64,000 bases of DNA from NORP294 sp047627915 (lineage in GTDB: Bacteria; Bacteroidota; Bacteroidia; Flavobacteriales_E; Vicingaceae), in contig JBLHTZ010000006.1 of NCBI GenBank assembly GCA_047627915.1, positions 1 through 64,000 on the forward strand, in the 5' to 3' direction. A program made the position numbers and the translations under genes. Below, in pieces: positions 17,469 to 25,876 of this stretch; position 1 is the first letter of the stretch; every line of letters starts with the position of its first letter. Under the pieces are notes generated by a model, which did not search any database, was not told where the DNA came from, and saw only the letters and a program-made list of their open reading frames with translations.

Positions 17469-18494
17469 TTAACATTTTAGGTTTCTCATTTCACTCCAAG
17501 TCCAATTTTTTTTTGGATTAACTTCTTTAAGTGTTGTTTCTAAGTAAGTTAAAATAGTGTTCTCAAAATCGAATCGATCAATACTTGAAGAATGGATTTC
17601 TCTTTCAGAGGGGTTCGCATAGCGGTCTGCTTTGGATAGTTTCGATGATTCCAACCTTAAAATTGGACCTGTGTCAGAAATGGAGTCAACATGCCAAGTA
17701 TAATTGGATTGTTCCGCTTGGTTCAACAAGGTAGCTAACGGTTTTAAGTCTATCCTAGGTAGACTGTTTCTACTTGCTAAATCAATCCAACCGGTGTATT
17801 TGTATTCTAGTTCGTAGCGGTTTTCCGGATAGATTGAAAGTACTACATCAAAACCTTCTGTTTTACTAAACAAAGAATAATAATTTGAAGGATACCTATA
17901 TTCTTTCTTAACTAGACCAACATGGTCGTGAAGTTCTGATGATACTTCATTGTTAATCCCGAATAGAACTGCATCATATTCTTCTTTCCAATCATTTTTA
18001 TAGTGTTCAATATTATTTAGGACTTCAATAAAAAGAGGAAGGAAGAATTCGAATTTTTCGACACAGTTTTCAATTTCATCGCTACTTTCAAAAGGTCGAT
18101 AGAACTTGTCTTTTTCAACCTTATTCATCCAACAACAAAGTTTTAATGCAAAGTGGTCTTTTTCATGATCAGGGTTGAATTCTCTAAAATCGCCAATGCG
18201 AGCCATAGTGATTAGTTCCTCTTTAAATTGAAGCGCTGGTTTGGGGTAAAACAAAGCGAAGACCCCAACAAAACCATCGATGTCGAAGTGGGTGGCAGAA
18301 ACGAGTTGGTTCTCAGTTCCGATATATTTTTTTGCTAAGGCATTGAGCACAATCTCACCAGAAGTGTCAGCAGCAATTTCTTCAATAGAATTTGCACCCT
18401 TCCAATGTGAAAAACACAAATTATGAGGATGAAGACCATCGACTATCGTTACTTTTTGATTTCCTATTTTGTGAAAGGGGATAAAGGTTTTCAT
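17469..18494 (-). CDS. Uncharacterised cytoplasmic protein (possibly DUF6687 family)
   Basis: 341 residues, no signal peptide or membrane helix. I do not recognise it with certainty. Conserved-looking segments are THFDIDGFVGVFALFYP (about 67-83), MARIGDFREFNPDHEKDHFA (about 96-115) and DTGPILRLESSKLSKADRYA near 275. The Asp-rich THFDIDG followed by hydrophobics recalls the DxDG-type motif of DHH phosphoesterases, and the D-H pairs could bind metal. This is speculative. It precedes the S37 peptidase by 9 bases on the same strand. The start codon at 18494 has no competing upstream start. Confidence 0.5.
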   Translation of the reverse strand: MKTFIPFHKIGNQKVTIVDGLHPHNLCFSHWKGANSIEEIAADTSGEIVLNALAKKYIGTENQLVSATHFDIDGFVGVFALFYPKPALQFKEELITMARIGDFREFNPDHEKDHFALKLCCWMNKVEKDKFYRPFESSDEIENCVEKFEFFLPLFIEVLNNIEHYKNDWKEEYDAVLFGINNEVSSELHDHVGLVKKEYRYPSNYYSLFSKTEGFDVVLSIYPENRYELEYKYTGWIDLASRNSLPRIDLKPLATLLNQAEQSNYTWHVDSISDTGPILRLESSKLSKADRYANPSEREIHSSSIDRFDFENTILTYLETTLKEVNPKKNWTWSEMRNLKC

Positions 18495-18854
18495 GCTTGA
18501 TGAACTGATTGCTTTTGCGTATTATTGAAAAACTAAAGTTCCACAATGTTCAAGAATATACATCAAAAGCATAGACGTTTTTCTGATTCCGGTTTCCGAT
18601 ACCGAGGATTAGAAAGTAGTCGTTTGGAATTAAAAAATAAATGAGTTGTATCCATAGATAAATAAATCTAAAAAAAGGAAACACTCCAAAAAGAAAAAAA
18701 CGAAAGTGAAAGTTGGTAAAAGGAACTACATGAAGTTAAAAAAATGTAATTTACGTAGAAGCTAAAGTTCCATTTGAGCCGTGTCAGAAAGGTCAAACAG
18801 AATTGCCAACAATAAATATCAAATATTTAATAATCAATAATTTGCGAACTAAAG
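18495..18854. other. Divergent intergenic region, 360 bases
   Basis: AT-rich region between two divergent genes. No ORF, RNA gene or repeat was recognised. ATAATTTG at about 18837-18844, just before the peptidase ATG, is one base off the TAnnTTTG box. Promoters for both flanking genes are expected here but cannot be placed with confidence. Confidence 0.4.
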
Positions 18855-20996
18855 ATGAAAAAAATAACTGCTTTATTCTTAACTGTCATTCTTTCTTTTT
18901 CTATGCTTATTGCGAAAGAAGGAATGTGGTTGCCGATGTTACTAAAAAGTTTAAATGAAGGGGACATGCAAAGTATGGGATTGAAACTCTCAGCTGAAGA
19001 TATTTATAGTGTAAATCAATCTAGCTTGAAAGATGCAATAATTTCTTTCGGAGGTTTTTGCACAGGAGAAATTATATCTGATCAAGGGTTAATCTTGACC
19101 AACCATCACTGTGGATATGGTCAGATTCAATCTCATAGTTCAGTTGAGAACGATTACTTAACTAATGGCTATTGGGCTATGAATCATTCACAGGAATTAA
19201 TGAATCCTGGGCTCACTGCAACTTTTATTATCAGAATGGAAGACGTTACAAGTGATATTTTGGATAGTATTCCATCAGATTTGTCAGAAAAGGATAGACA
19301 AGTAGAAATTGCGAAAAGGATTAAAATGAAAGTAGCAGCAACTACAAAAGATTCGCACTACGAAGCATACATTCGACCTTTTTTCTATGGAAATGAATAT
19401 TATATGTTTGTAACAGAAACATATAAAGATATCCGATTGGTGGGTGCTCCGCCTTCAGCGATTGGGAAGTTTGGTGGAGATACCGATAACTGGATGTGGC
19501 CTAGGCACACTGGTGATTTTTCGCTGTTTAGAATTTATGCGAATAAAGATAACATGCCGGCCGACTATGCCGAAGACAATATACCCTTTAAGCCAAGACA
19601 TTTCCTACCCATTTCTATGGATGGTGTTAAAAAAGGAGATTTCACCATGGTGTATGGTTTTCCGGGACGAACACAAGAATTTTTAACATCCTATGCCATC
19701 AAGCAAATAAAAGAGGTGATTAATCCTGCTCAAATTGAAGTGCGTGATCAAGCTTTAAAAATTATGGACAAGCATATGAAAGCAAGTGATAAGGTTCGTA
19801 TTCAATACGCCTCTAAATATGCAAGTATTGCAAATTATTGGAAAAAGTGGATTGGGGAAAACGGAGGCCTTGAGAAAGCGAATGCCATTCAACTAAAACA
19901 AGAAAGAGAAGCTTCTTTTACTAAAGCTACTGCAGGTATGGAAGAGTATTCTTCTGTGCTTTCTGAACTAGAAAAGCGATGTGAAGCAATTGAAGACTAT
20001 GCGTTGGCTCGTAGCTTTTTTGTTGAGATTCCCTATCGCAAAATGGAAATGTTGCGTTTTGCAAACCGTTTTACTTCACTTGTAGCTAAGGCTGAAAAAG
20101 GGGAGGAGGTTGATGAGAAAACAATTGAACAATTAAAAGAGCAAACTAAAGCACACTTTAAGAACTTCGATTTGTCAACAGAATTAGATGTCTCGCAAGC
20201 ATTATTACAGGAGTACAAGGCCAAATTAGACCCACAATATGTTCCTGCTGCAATGAAAGGTAACAAAGCTGATTTGCTGCTTAATGACTATAAAGAGTAT
20301 GTTAAAAAATCAACTTTCTTGGAGGAAAGTCAAGTAATGGAATTAATTTCTAATTGGGATAAAGGTTCAGCTAAAAAAGTGGCAAAGGATCCTGTTTATA
20401 AGCTGATGAATGAATTCTGGAATATTTATTTTAACAAGGTCCGGCCAGAATATGATAAGTACTCCAACGAGATTGATTCATTAAGCAAGATTTATGTTAA
20501 AGGATTAAGAAATCATGTTCCAGGAACCTACTATCCAGATGCGAACTCTACTTTAAGATTAGCGTATGGACAAGTAGACAACTATAATCCAAAAGATGGA
20601 GTGGTTTACGATTTCTTTACGAGTGGAAAAGGAATTTTAGAGAAATATGATCCTGATAATGTTGACTTCAACTTACCTGAAAGGTTAGTTAAATTGATAG
20701 AAGACAAAGACTATGGAAGGTATGCAGACGAAGACGGGAGTTTACATGTCTGTTTTACTGCATCAAATCACACGACTGGAGGTAACTCAGGTAGCCCAGT
20801 AATTAATGGAAACGGAGAATTAATTGGACTGAACTTCGACCGTAATTGGGAGGGTACAATGAGTGATATTAACTATGATATTAATCAATGCAGGAATATC
20901 TCGGTTGATATACGTTATGTGTTGTTTGTAGTTGACAAATTCGCAAATGCAGGACATTTAGTTGAGGAAATGAAATTAGTTTCAATAAAAAAATAA
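18855..20996 (+). CDS. dpp11: S46 dipeptidyl peptidase, Asp/Glu-specific (DPP11-type)
   Basis: 713 residues with a signal peptide to about residue 20. The chymotrypsin-fold triad is readable as His85 (in TNHHCGY), Asp221 (in PRHTGDFS) and Ser645 (in GNSGSP). Arg663 in NFDRNWEG lies 18 residues after the serine. That matches the spacing between Ser655 and Arg673 of Porphyromonas gingivalis DPP11, the arginine that sets preference for acidic P1 residues. DPP7 has Gly there. The enzyme releases dipeptides in the periplasm for amino-acid nutrition. Length matches the family (about 720). The next gene, AMP nucleosidase, starts 4 bases after the stop. Confidence 0.92.
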   Translation: MKKITALFLTVILSFSMLIAKEGMWLPMLLKSLNEGDMQSMGLKLSAEDIYSVNQSSLKDAIISFGGFCTGEIISDQGLILTNHHCGYGQIQSHSSVENDYLTNGYWAMNHSQELMNPGLTATFIIRMEDVTSDILDSIPSDLSEKDRQVEIAKRIKMKVAATTKDSHYEAYIRPFFYGNEYYMFVTETYKDIRLVGAPPSAIGKFGGDTDNWMWPRHTGDFSLFRIYANKDNMPADYAEDNIPFKPRHFLPISMDGVKKGDFTMVYGFPGRTQEFLTSYAIKQIKEVINPAQIEVRDQALKIMDKHMKASDKVRIQYASKYASIANYWKKWIGENGGLEKANAIQLKQEREASFTKATAGMEEYSSVLSELEKRCEAIEDYALARSFFVEIPYRKMEMLRFANRFTSLVAKAEKGEEVDEKTIEQLKEQTKAHFKNFDLSTELDVSQALLQEYKAKLDPQYVPAAMKGNKADLLLNDYKEYVKKSTFLEESQVMELISNWDKGSAKKVAKDPVYKLMNEFWNIYFNKVRPEYDKYSNEIDSLSKIYVKGLRNHVPGTYYPDANSTLRLAYGQVDNYNPKDGVVYDFFTSGKGILEKYDPDNVDFNLPERLVKLIEDKDYGRYADEDGSLHVCFTASNHTTGGNSGSPVINGNGELIGLNFDRNWEGTMSDINYDINQCRNISVDIRYVLFVVDKFANAGHLVEEMKLVSIKK

Positions 20997-21000
20997 ATAC

Positions 21001-21792
21001 TTGAAAAATAAAAAAGAGATAGTAGATAATTGGTTGCCAAGATATACAGGAGTTCCTTTGGATGCTTTTGGAGAATATATTTTGCTAACCAACTTTAGTG
21101 ATTACATTAAAATGTTTGCTCAGGAGTTTGATGTAGAAATTAAGGGTAGCGATAAACCGATGCAGTCGGCAACAAGCAATGGAATTACCATTATTAATTT
21201 TGGGATAGGGAGTGCTATGGCCGCAACTGTAATGGACCTGTTATCTGCGATAATGCCCAAGGCCGTTCTGTTTTTAGGTAAATGTGGAGGATTAAAGAAA
21301 AAGACTGAGTTGGGTGATTTAATTCTTCCCATTGCAGCAATAAGAGGAGAGGGGACAAGTAATGATTATCTTCCGCCAGAAGTACCTGCACTTCCTAGTT
21401 TTCGATTACAACGTGCAGTTTCTTCCATGATTAAAAAGCATGAACTTGATTATTGGACAGGAACAGTCTATACGACAAATAGAAGGGTTTGGGAGCACGA
21501 TGAAAAGTTCAAGGAATACCTGCGTGAGATTAGGGCTATGGCTATTGATATGGAAACAGCAACTATTTTTTCAGTGGGATTTGTAAATAGTATCCCACAT
21601 GGAGCTTTACTACTAGTTTCTGATAACCCAATGATTCCTGAAGGTATTAAGACAGCAGAAAGTGATAAAAAGGTGAGTTCCACATTTGTGAACAAGCACC
21701 TTCAAATTGGAATAGATTCGTTATTAGAATTAAAGGAATCTGGTGAATCGGTAAAACACATGAGGTTTGAAAGCCCTTTAGATCAAGAATAA
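21001..21792 (+). CDS. amn: AMP nucleosidase (short Bacteroidota type)
   Basis: 263 residues from a TTG start 4 bases after the S46 peptidase stop. No ATG in frame would preserve the conserved N-terminus IVDNWLPRYTGVPLDAFGEYI. The phosphorylase-type fold shows NFGIGSAMAATVMDLLS, FLGKCGGLKKKTELGDLI and AIDMETATIF near residue 180, the purine and ribose contact segment. AMP nucleosidase splits AMP to adenine and ribose 5-phosphate. This short form lacks the extra N-terminal domain of the E. coli Amn. It ends at a strong bidirectional terminator. Co-transcription with a peptidase has no obvious metabolic logic. Confidence 0.85.
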   Translation: MKNKKEIVDNWLPRYTGVPLDAFGEYILLTNFSDYIKMFAQEFDVEIKGSDKPMQSATSNGITIINFGIGSAMAATVMDLLSAIMPKAVLFLGKCGGLKKKTELGDLILPIAAIRGEGTSNDYLPPEVPALPSFRLQRAVSSMIKKHELDYWTGTVYTTNRRVWEHDEKFKEYLREIRAMAIDMETATIFSVGFVNSIPHGALLLVSDNPMIPEGIKTAESDKKVSSTFVNKHLQIGIDSLLELKESGESVKHMRFESPLDQE

Positions 21793-21816
21793 GTTATCAA
21801 AAAAGAGAATAAAAAA

Positions 21817-21843
21817 AGCCCCGCAATTTGCAGGGCTTTTTTT
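21817..21843. terminator. Bidirectional terminator after amn
   Basis: AGCCC and GGGCT, with inner GCA/TGC pairing and one C-A mismatch, form a GC-rich hairpin followed by seven Ts. The A-run on the other side gives a T-tract on the minus strand too. It separates the convergent amn and SiaC-like genes. Confidence 0.85.
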
Positions 21844-21871
21844 ATTCTCTATAATTTATTGGTTAGGTTTC

Positions 21872-22255
21872 TTATTCCTCTTCAATTTCAACCATTTTGA
21901 AAGGTATGTTGATGATTGCTTGGTAATCCTCACCAGCTTCTAACATATCTTCATCATCTTCTTCATAATGCCAGTTGATGGCAACACCACCGCCGGCTTC
22001 ATTTATTTTTTCCAATTTCTTAAAGACATCTAGTATACACTTGGAAGAACTCGTATTGAAATATTCTAAAACAATATCTACTCTTGTTGATTCTTTAACA
22101 TTTCCTGCATATTCTTCCAAAATATCTACTAAAGGCTTGTAAAAATCTATTGAATTTTCAGGTATAGACCTTCCTTGAATCAATAATTTTCCTTCTTCGG
22201 GGTTGAACTTAATAGTTGGTGTCTTTGGACTGCCTTCTATAACTAAATTTTCCAT
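21872..22255 (-). CDS. SiaC-family regulatory phosphoprotein (DUF1987)
   Basis: 127 residues. The N-terminal pattern TPTIKFNPEEGKLLIQGRSIPENS and the central LEYFNTSSSKCILDVFKKL match DUF1987/SiaC. In Pseudomonas, SiaC is an STAS-like protein phosphorylated on a Thr in the equivalent of FNTSSSK and controls the diguanylate cyclase SiaD. The Thr/Ser run near residues 68-72 is retained here. The acidic C-terminus is typical. It lies 15 bases downstream of the SiaB-family kinase gene on the same strand. Neither the phosphatase SiaA nor a GGDEF protein is visible nearby, so the output is unknown. Confidence 0.82.
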   Translation of the reverse strand: MENLVIEGSPKTPTIKFNPEEGKLLIQGRSIPENSIDFYKPLVDILEEYAGNVKESTRVDIVLEYFNTSSSKCILDVFKKLEKINEAGGGVAINWHYEEDDEDMLEAGEDYQAIINIPFKMVEIEEE

Positions 22256-22270
22256 CTTTTCTAATATTAA

Positions 22271-22816
22271 TTATTGAGGTATATTTATGTTTAAACTATA
22301 AAACGAATAGTCTTCATCTATTTTATGAAAGTCAAAATCTAACTTTTTGCCGGATTTTCGTGCAATGTCAATCATTCCTAATCCGCCGCCGCCTTTATCA
22401 GACATCATTCCATTGTTAAGCACTTCTTTGTAATAGTCTTTTAATTCGTCTGGTTCTAATGAATTTATTTTTTCTAATCTTATTTTAAGTTTCTCCGCGT
22501 TATCGTTTGTAATGTAGTTTCCGGTAAAAATGGTGTAATCATCTTCATTCTTTCCGATCATAAAGATAACCGTGTTGTGACCTTGAGGTGCAGTGTCTGG
22601 TTGTTTATCCAAGTGATGATACAAGTTCTGAAGTGCCTCGACAAGAATGTTATACACTTTTTTCTTGATTCGATTTGGCTCATTTAATTTCTCCATTTTT
22701 GACTCCATAATTTGGAGGACGGAGGTCAAAAGTTCAGATGTAACATTGCCTTTGAAAGATAACATAATGTTATCTTGTTCCATCTTATTGTAGAAATCAT
22801 ATATGTTTATGTCCAT
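22271..22816 (-). CDS. SiaB-family protein kinase (DUF6272)
   Basis: 181 residues, cytoplasmic. An N-box-like VEALQNLYHHLDK (about 58-70) and a glycine-rich lid GGGGLGMIDIARKSGKKLDF (about 142-161) are the two ATP-binding features of GHKL kinase/anti-sigma-like proteins. SiaB in Pseudomonas phosphorylates SiaC, and the pair here keeps the kinase-then-substrate order. The start MDINIYDFYNKMEQDNIMLSF is the family N-terminus. It probably senses a signal through an absent phosphatase partner, as part of a partner-switching circuit. Confidence 0.82.
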   Translation of the reverse strand: MDINIYDFYNKMEQDNIMLSFKGNVTSELLTSVLQIMESKMEKLNEPNRIKKKVYNILVEALQNLYHHLDKQPDTAPQGHNTVIFMIGKNEDDYTIFTGNYITNDNAEKLKIRLEKINSLEPDELKDYYKEVLNNGMMSDKGGGGLGMIDIARKSGKKLDFDFHKIDEDYSFYSLNINIPQ

Positions 22817-22987
22817 TCCAAACAGTTCTAACTTTTATTCTCAGCAATAAATAACCGGTATTTAAAAAACTCAAAATAATACTTTACGAAATAAATTAAA
22901 ATTGTCGTAGAAAGCAACTGTTTGGTCGAAATTATTTAACAATATGATAATAAATTATTTTAAAGTATCTTTTTTTAGATGAATAAC

Positions 22988-22995
22988 TAACTTTG
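22988..22995 (+). promoter_or_regulatory. Candidate -7 box (TAACTTTG) for the methyltransferase operon
   Basis: TAACTTTG matches TAnnTTTG exactly and ends 21 bases before the ATG at 23017. No clear -33 TTG lies at 19-21 bases upstream. Confidence 0.35.
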
Positions 22996-23016
22996 GCAGT
23001 TCTTTAAATAAAATAA

Positions 23017-23751
23017 ATGCAGCAAAATTGGTTTAAAAGTTGGTTCGACTCTCCGTATTATCACCTTTTATATAATTATAGAAATTATATTGAGGCCGAG
23101 CACTTTATAAATAACTTGTTCGATGATTTACAGTTGCACGAACAAAGTAAAGTTTTAGATTTGGCTTGCGGCAAAGGACGTCATGCATTGCAAATTCATA
23201 ATTTAGGTAACGATGTAGTGGGTGTGGACTTGAGTCCTCAAAGTATTGAAGCTGCTAATTTAAATGCGGAAGCTGGTTTAGTCTTTCAAACAGGAGACAT
23301 GAGAGACTTGCCTTTTAATTCGGAGTTTGACTTGATAGTGAACCTCTTTACTAGTTTTGGTTATTTTCAGCAGGAAGGGGATAATGTAAAAGTAATTGAG
23401 TCAATCGCAAAAGCTTTAAAAAATGAAGGATTTTTAATTCTTGATTACTTAAATGTAGCAAAGGTTGTTAAAGATCTACCTGTATCAAACGTAATTCAAC
23501 GAGACGATATTGAGTTTAACGTACACAAGGATATTAATAATGGATTCATTGTTAAAACAATCAAATTTGAGGATGATGGGGATACTTTTGAATTTAAGGA
23601 ACATGTAAAATTGTTGACTTTAACAGATTTTGAAGATATATTCAGAAACTCAGGACTTCACATTCAATCTATTTATGGAGATTATGAGCTTAATCCGTTT
23701 GATGAAAGTAAATCAGATCGTTTAATTTTTAAAGTACAAAAAATAAACTAA
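23017..23751 (+). CDS. Class I SAM-dependent methyltransferase
   Basis: 244 residues. Motif I is VLDLACGKGRHALQI (about 46-60), followed by the acidic VVGVDLSPQSIEAAN, then GDMRDLPFNSEFDLIVNLFTSFGYF with motifs II and III. This is the standard Rossmann methyltransferase core (Methyltransf_25 type). Substrate is unknown. The stop codon overlaps the start of the ZIP transporter by one base, so the pair is translationally coupled. Linkage to a metal transporter does not by itself identify the substrate. Confidence 0.85.
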   Translation: MQQNWFKSWFDSPYYHLLYNYRNYIEAEHFINNLFDDLQLHEQSKVLDLACGKGRHALQIHNLGNDVVGVDLSPQSIEAANLNAEAGLVFQTGDMRDLPFNSEFDLIVNLFTSFGYFQQEGDNVKVIESIAKALKNEGFLILDYLNVAKVVKDLPVSNVIQRDDIEFNVHKDINNGFIVKTIKFEDDGDTFEFKEHVKLLTLTDFEDIFRNSGLHIQSIYGDYELNPFDESKSDRLIFKVQKIN

Positions 23752-24452
23752 TGATGTATTTAGGTCTATTCTTGGTTAGCTTGCTAAGTGGTTCGGTAGT
23801 GTTTATAAAACAAATACAACTGAAGGGTAAAATAACTTTTCTACTTTCGTTTAGTGGAGCTTATCTTTTAGGAATATGTCTCTTACATCTTATTCCGGAA
23901 TTGTTCGATTCCGGTGGTAAATCAGTAGGGTTATACCTCTTGATTGGCTTTTTTCTTCAGCTTGTATTAGACTATTTCTCCGGAGGAATAGAACATGGTC
24001 ACACGCATGTGAACTCAAAGAAAATCGGCAGGTTTCCATATTTGATTTTTTTAAGCCTAGGACTGCATGCCTTTTTAGAATCTTTTCCTTTAACCGAGTT
24101 AAACCATGAAACGGGAACCAGCTCTTATTTGTGGGGGCTTTTACTTCACAAAGTTCCAATTGCGATTATTTTAGGTAGTTTATTATTGGCCTATAAGTTA
24201 AAGAATACTCAAATTTTTATTGCGATCCTCTTATTTTCTTTAATGGCTCCCATTGGAGCTTTTATTGGAAGTAGTTTTACTTCCGATACAACAATTTACA
24301 AACAATTTCTAGCAGTTTCTATTGGAATTATTTTACACCTTTCAACTACTATTTTGTTAGAAACCAATGAAGAACATCACATTAGTGTTAAAAAGCTTGT
24401 GCCAATTTTATTGGGTGTTGCACTAGCATTGCTTACTTTAGTCATTCATTAA
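23751..24452 (+). CDS. ZIP-family metal transporter
   Basis: 233 residues with about seven or eight transmembrane helices. A short histidine-rich loop (EHGHTHVNSKK, about 81-91) follows the third helix. Conserved helix motifs are LGLHAFLESFPL (about 101-112, the H...E position of ZIP helix IV) and LLHKVPIAIILGSLLLAYKL (about 127-146, helix V). These His/Glu residues form the metal site of ZIP proteins, which import zinc or related divalent metals. It starts on the last base of the methyltransferase stop. An ATG 3 bases further in is an equal alternative. Confidence 0.82.
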   Translation: MMYLGLFLVSLLSGSVVFIKQIQLKGKITFLLSFSGAYLLGICLLHLIPELFDSGGKSVGLYLLIGFFLQLVLDYFSGGIEHGHTHVNSKKIGRFPYLIFLSLGLHAFLESFPLTELNHETGTSSYLWGLLLHKVPIAIILGSLLLAYKLKNTQIFIAILLFSLMAPIGAFIGSSFTSDTTIYKQFLAVSIGIILHLSTTILLETNEEHHISVKKLVPILLGVALALLTLVIH

Positions 24453-24467
24453 AAAAAACTCCTATTC

Positions 24468-24860
24468 ATGGCACTTTCAAACAACGATATTATAAAAAAG
24501 TTAAGAGTTGCTCTTAGTTTCAAAGACACAGATATCATTGAAATTTTAAAGTTGGTCGATTACGATATTTCTAAAACTGAATTGAGTGCCTTTTTCAGAG
24601 CTGAAGATCATGAAAAGTACATGGAATTACAAGATCAAATTCTAAGAAACTTTTTAAACGGGTTGGTCATATACAAGCGCGGAAAGATGGAGCGCAAGCC
24701 TAAATCGGATGAAAGTAAAAGAGCCGCAGAGAAAAGCTTGCCACCAAAAGAATTTAGAAAGCCTTTGGGGGTAAAGCCTAAAAAAACTGATTCAAGCAAG
24801 CCTAAAAAGCCAAATGTTACGCAGATTGGAGGGATTCGATTTAAAGTGAAAGGCAAGTAA
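24468..24860 (+). CDS. DUF1456-family protein, single-repeat form
   Basis: 130 residues. Residues 3-70 match one DUF1456 repeat (NNDIIKKLRVALSFKDTDII and ILRNFLNGLVIYKRG). E. coli YehS of this family has two such repeats in about 156 residues. Here only one is present, closest to the second YehS repeat. It is followed by a lysine/proline-rich basic tail ending in TQIGGIRFKVKGK. Function unknown; the tail suggests nucleic-acid contact. It starts 15 bases after the ZIP gene and is probably the last gene of that operon. Confidence 0.72.
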   Translation: MALSNNDIIKKLRVALSFKDTDIIEILKLVDYDISKTELSAFFRAEDHEKYMELQDQILRNFLNGLVIYKRGKMERKPKSDESKRAAEKSLPPKEFRKPLGVKPKKTDSSKPKKPNVTQIGGIRFKVKGK

Positions 24861-24989
24861 CAGTAACTATAATTTTACCTCATAATTGAGATGTAAGGAT
24901 TGTTTGAATGTGCAGAAATACTGATTACAGTATAAGATGCTTTCCAGTCATTTATTTAGCTAACTTCGCCGCCCGAAAAAAATCAGAAG

Positions 24990-25439
24990 ATGAAGCGAAT
25001 TAACGAATACAAAAAATTATTCTCTGTAGAATCAGAGATAGATTTAAAAGTCCTTAAGAAAACTTATAGAAGTTTAGTTAAAGAATGGCATCCTGATAAA
25101 TTTCAAGCGGACGATGAAAAATTTGCAGAAGCTGAACTTAAAAGTCAGCAGATTATTGATGGCTATCACTTTTTGATTAGCATCGCTCCCGAGACGAAAG
25201 AAACGAACCTCGAGGAATACAAAGAAACAACTTCAACGAGCAGAATTTTAGATTTTGATTTAAAGGGACAAGTACTCAAAATGGATTTCTCGAATGGCGA
25301 TAGCTACGAATACTTTGGCGTTAGTAAAAAGGTATTTCAAAAACTGATTAATTCTGATATACCGGTACGATTTGCAAAAAGAAACATTTACGAATCATTT
25401 TTGTACCGAAAAATGAAGAAAGCTGCAGTTGATGCTTAA
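24990..25439 (+). CDS. J-domain protein with KTSC domain
   Basis: 149 residues. The N-terminal 60 residues form a DnaJ-like domain with the HPD tripeptide (VKEWHPDKFQADDEKFAEAE) needed to stimulate Hsp70 ATPase. The C-terminal 60 residues (LDFDLKGQVLKMDFSNGDSY, FQKLINSDIPVRFAKRNI) are a KTSC domain, associated with DNA- or RNA-linked proteins. The fusion points to a specialised DnaK co-chaperone. It is monocistronic. A TAACTTCG sequence 20 bases upstream of the start is one mismatch from the -7 box. Confidence 0.85.
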   Translation: MKRINEYKKLFSVESEIDLKVLKKTYRSLVKEWHPDKFQADDEKFAEAELKSQQIIDGYHFLISIAPETKETNLEEYKETTSTSRILDFDLKGQVLKMDFSNGDSYEYFGVSKKVFQKLINSDIPVRFAKRNIYESFLYRKMKKAAVDA

Positions 25440-25603
25440 ACTACCTGTAATTCTTTCATGCTGCGAATCGCTCGATTATTTTGAGTTCTATTCTGTCAAT
25501 CTAATTGTCAAATAAGGTATAGGTATTTCGTCAAACTCTTTGACCACTCATCCATTTTCTTTTTTAATTCTATTGCTTCACTTTTATCTTTAAGAAAAAA
25601 GTG

Positions 25604-25693
25604 ATGTCAAAAGGAGTTTATTATTTTATAATTGCGCTTGGTATTTTAGGAGCGCTGTCTTCAGTTATCTTATATTTCATGAGCAGAGTTTAG
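25604..25693 (+). CDS. Candidate 29-residue single-span membrane microprotein
   Basis: An ATG at 25604 opens 29 codons encoding MSKGVYYFIIALGILGALSS followed by VILYFMSRV. The pattern is a short polar head, one strongly hydrophobic helix with small residues, and a positively charged end, as in genuine bacterial membrane microproteins. It lies alone in a 428-base gap with an A/G-rich AAGAAAAAA stretch just upstream. No other gene was seen in the gap. Without conservation data it remains a candidate. Confidence 0.4.
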   Translation: MSKGVYYFIIALGILGALSSVILYFMSRV

Positions 25694-25876
25694 GAACGTC
25701 TGCTCTGCTATTTTTTAATGGAATTGCTCTTGCACGAGTGGGTTATATCAATTTGAAAAATAAAAATAATTTAAAGTAACTACCAAACTGTTAAAGAATT
25801 GATGTTATTTTAATATTTAATTGAACGCATCTGTTTTATCGGTGTATATATTTTTAAAAAACCTAAGTTGATCATT

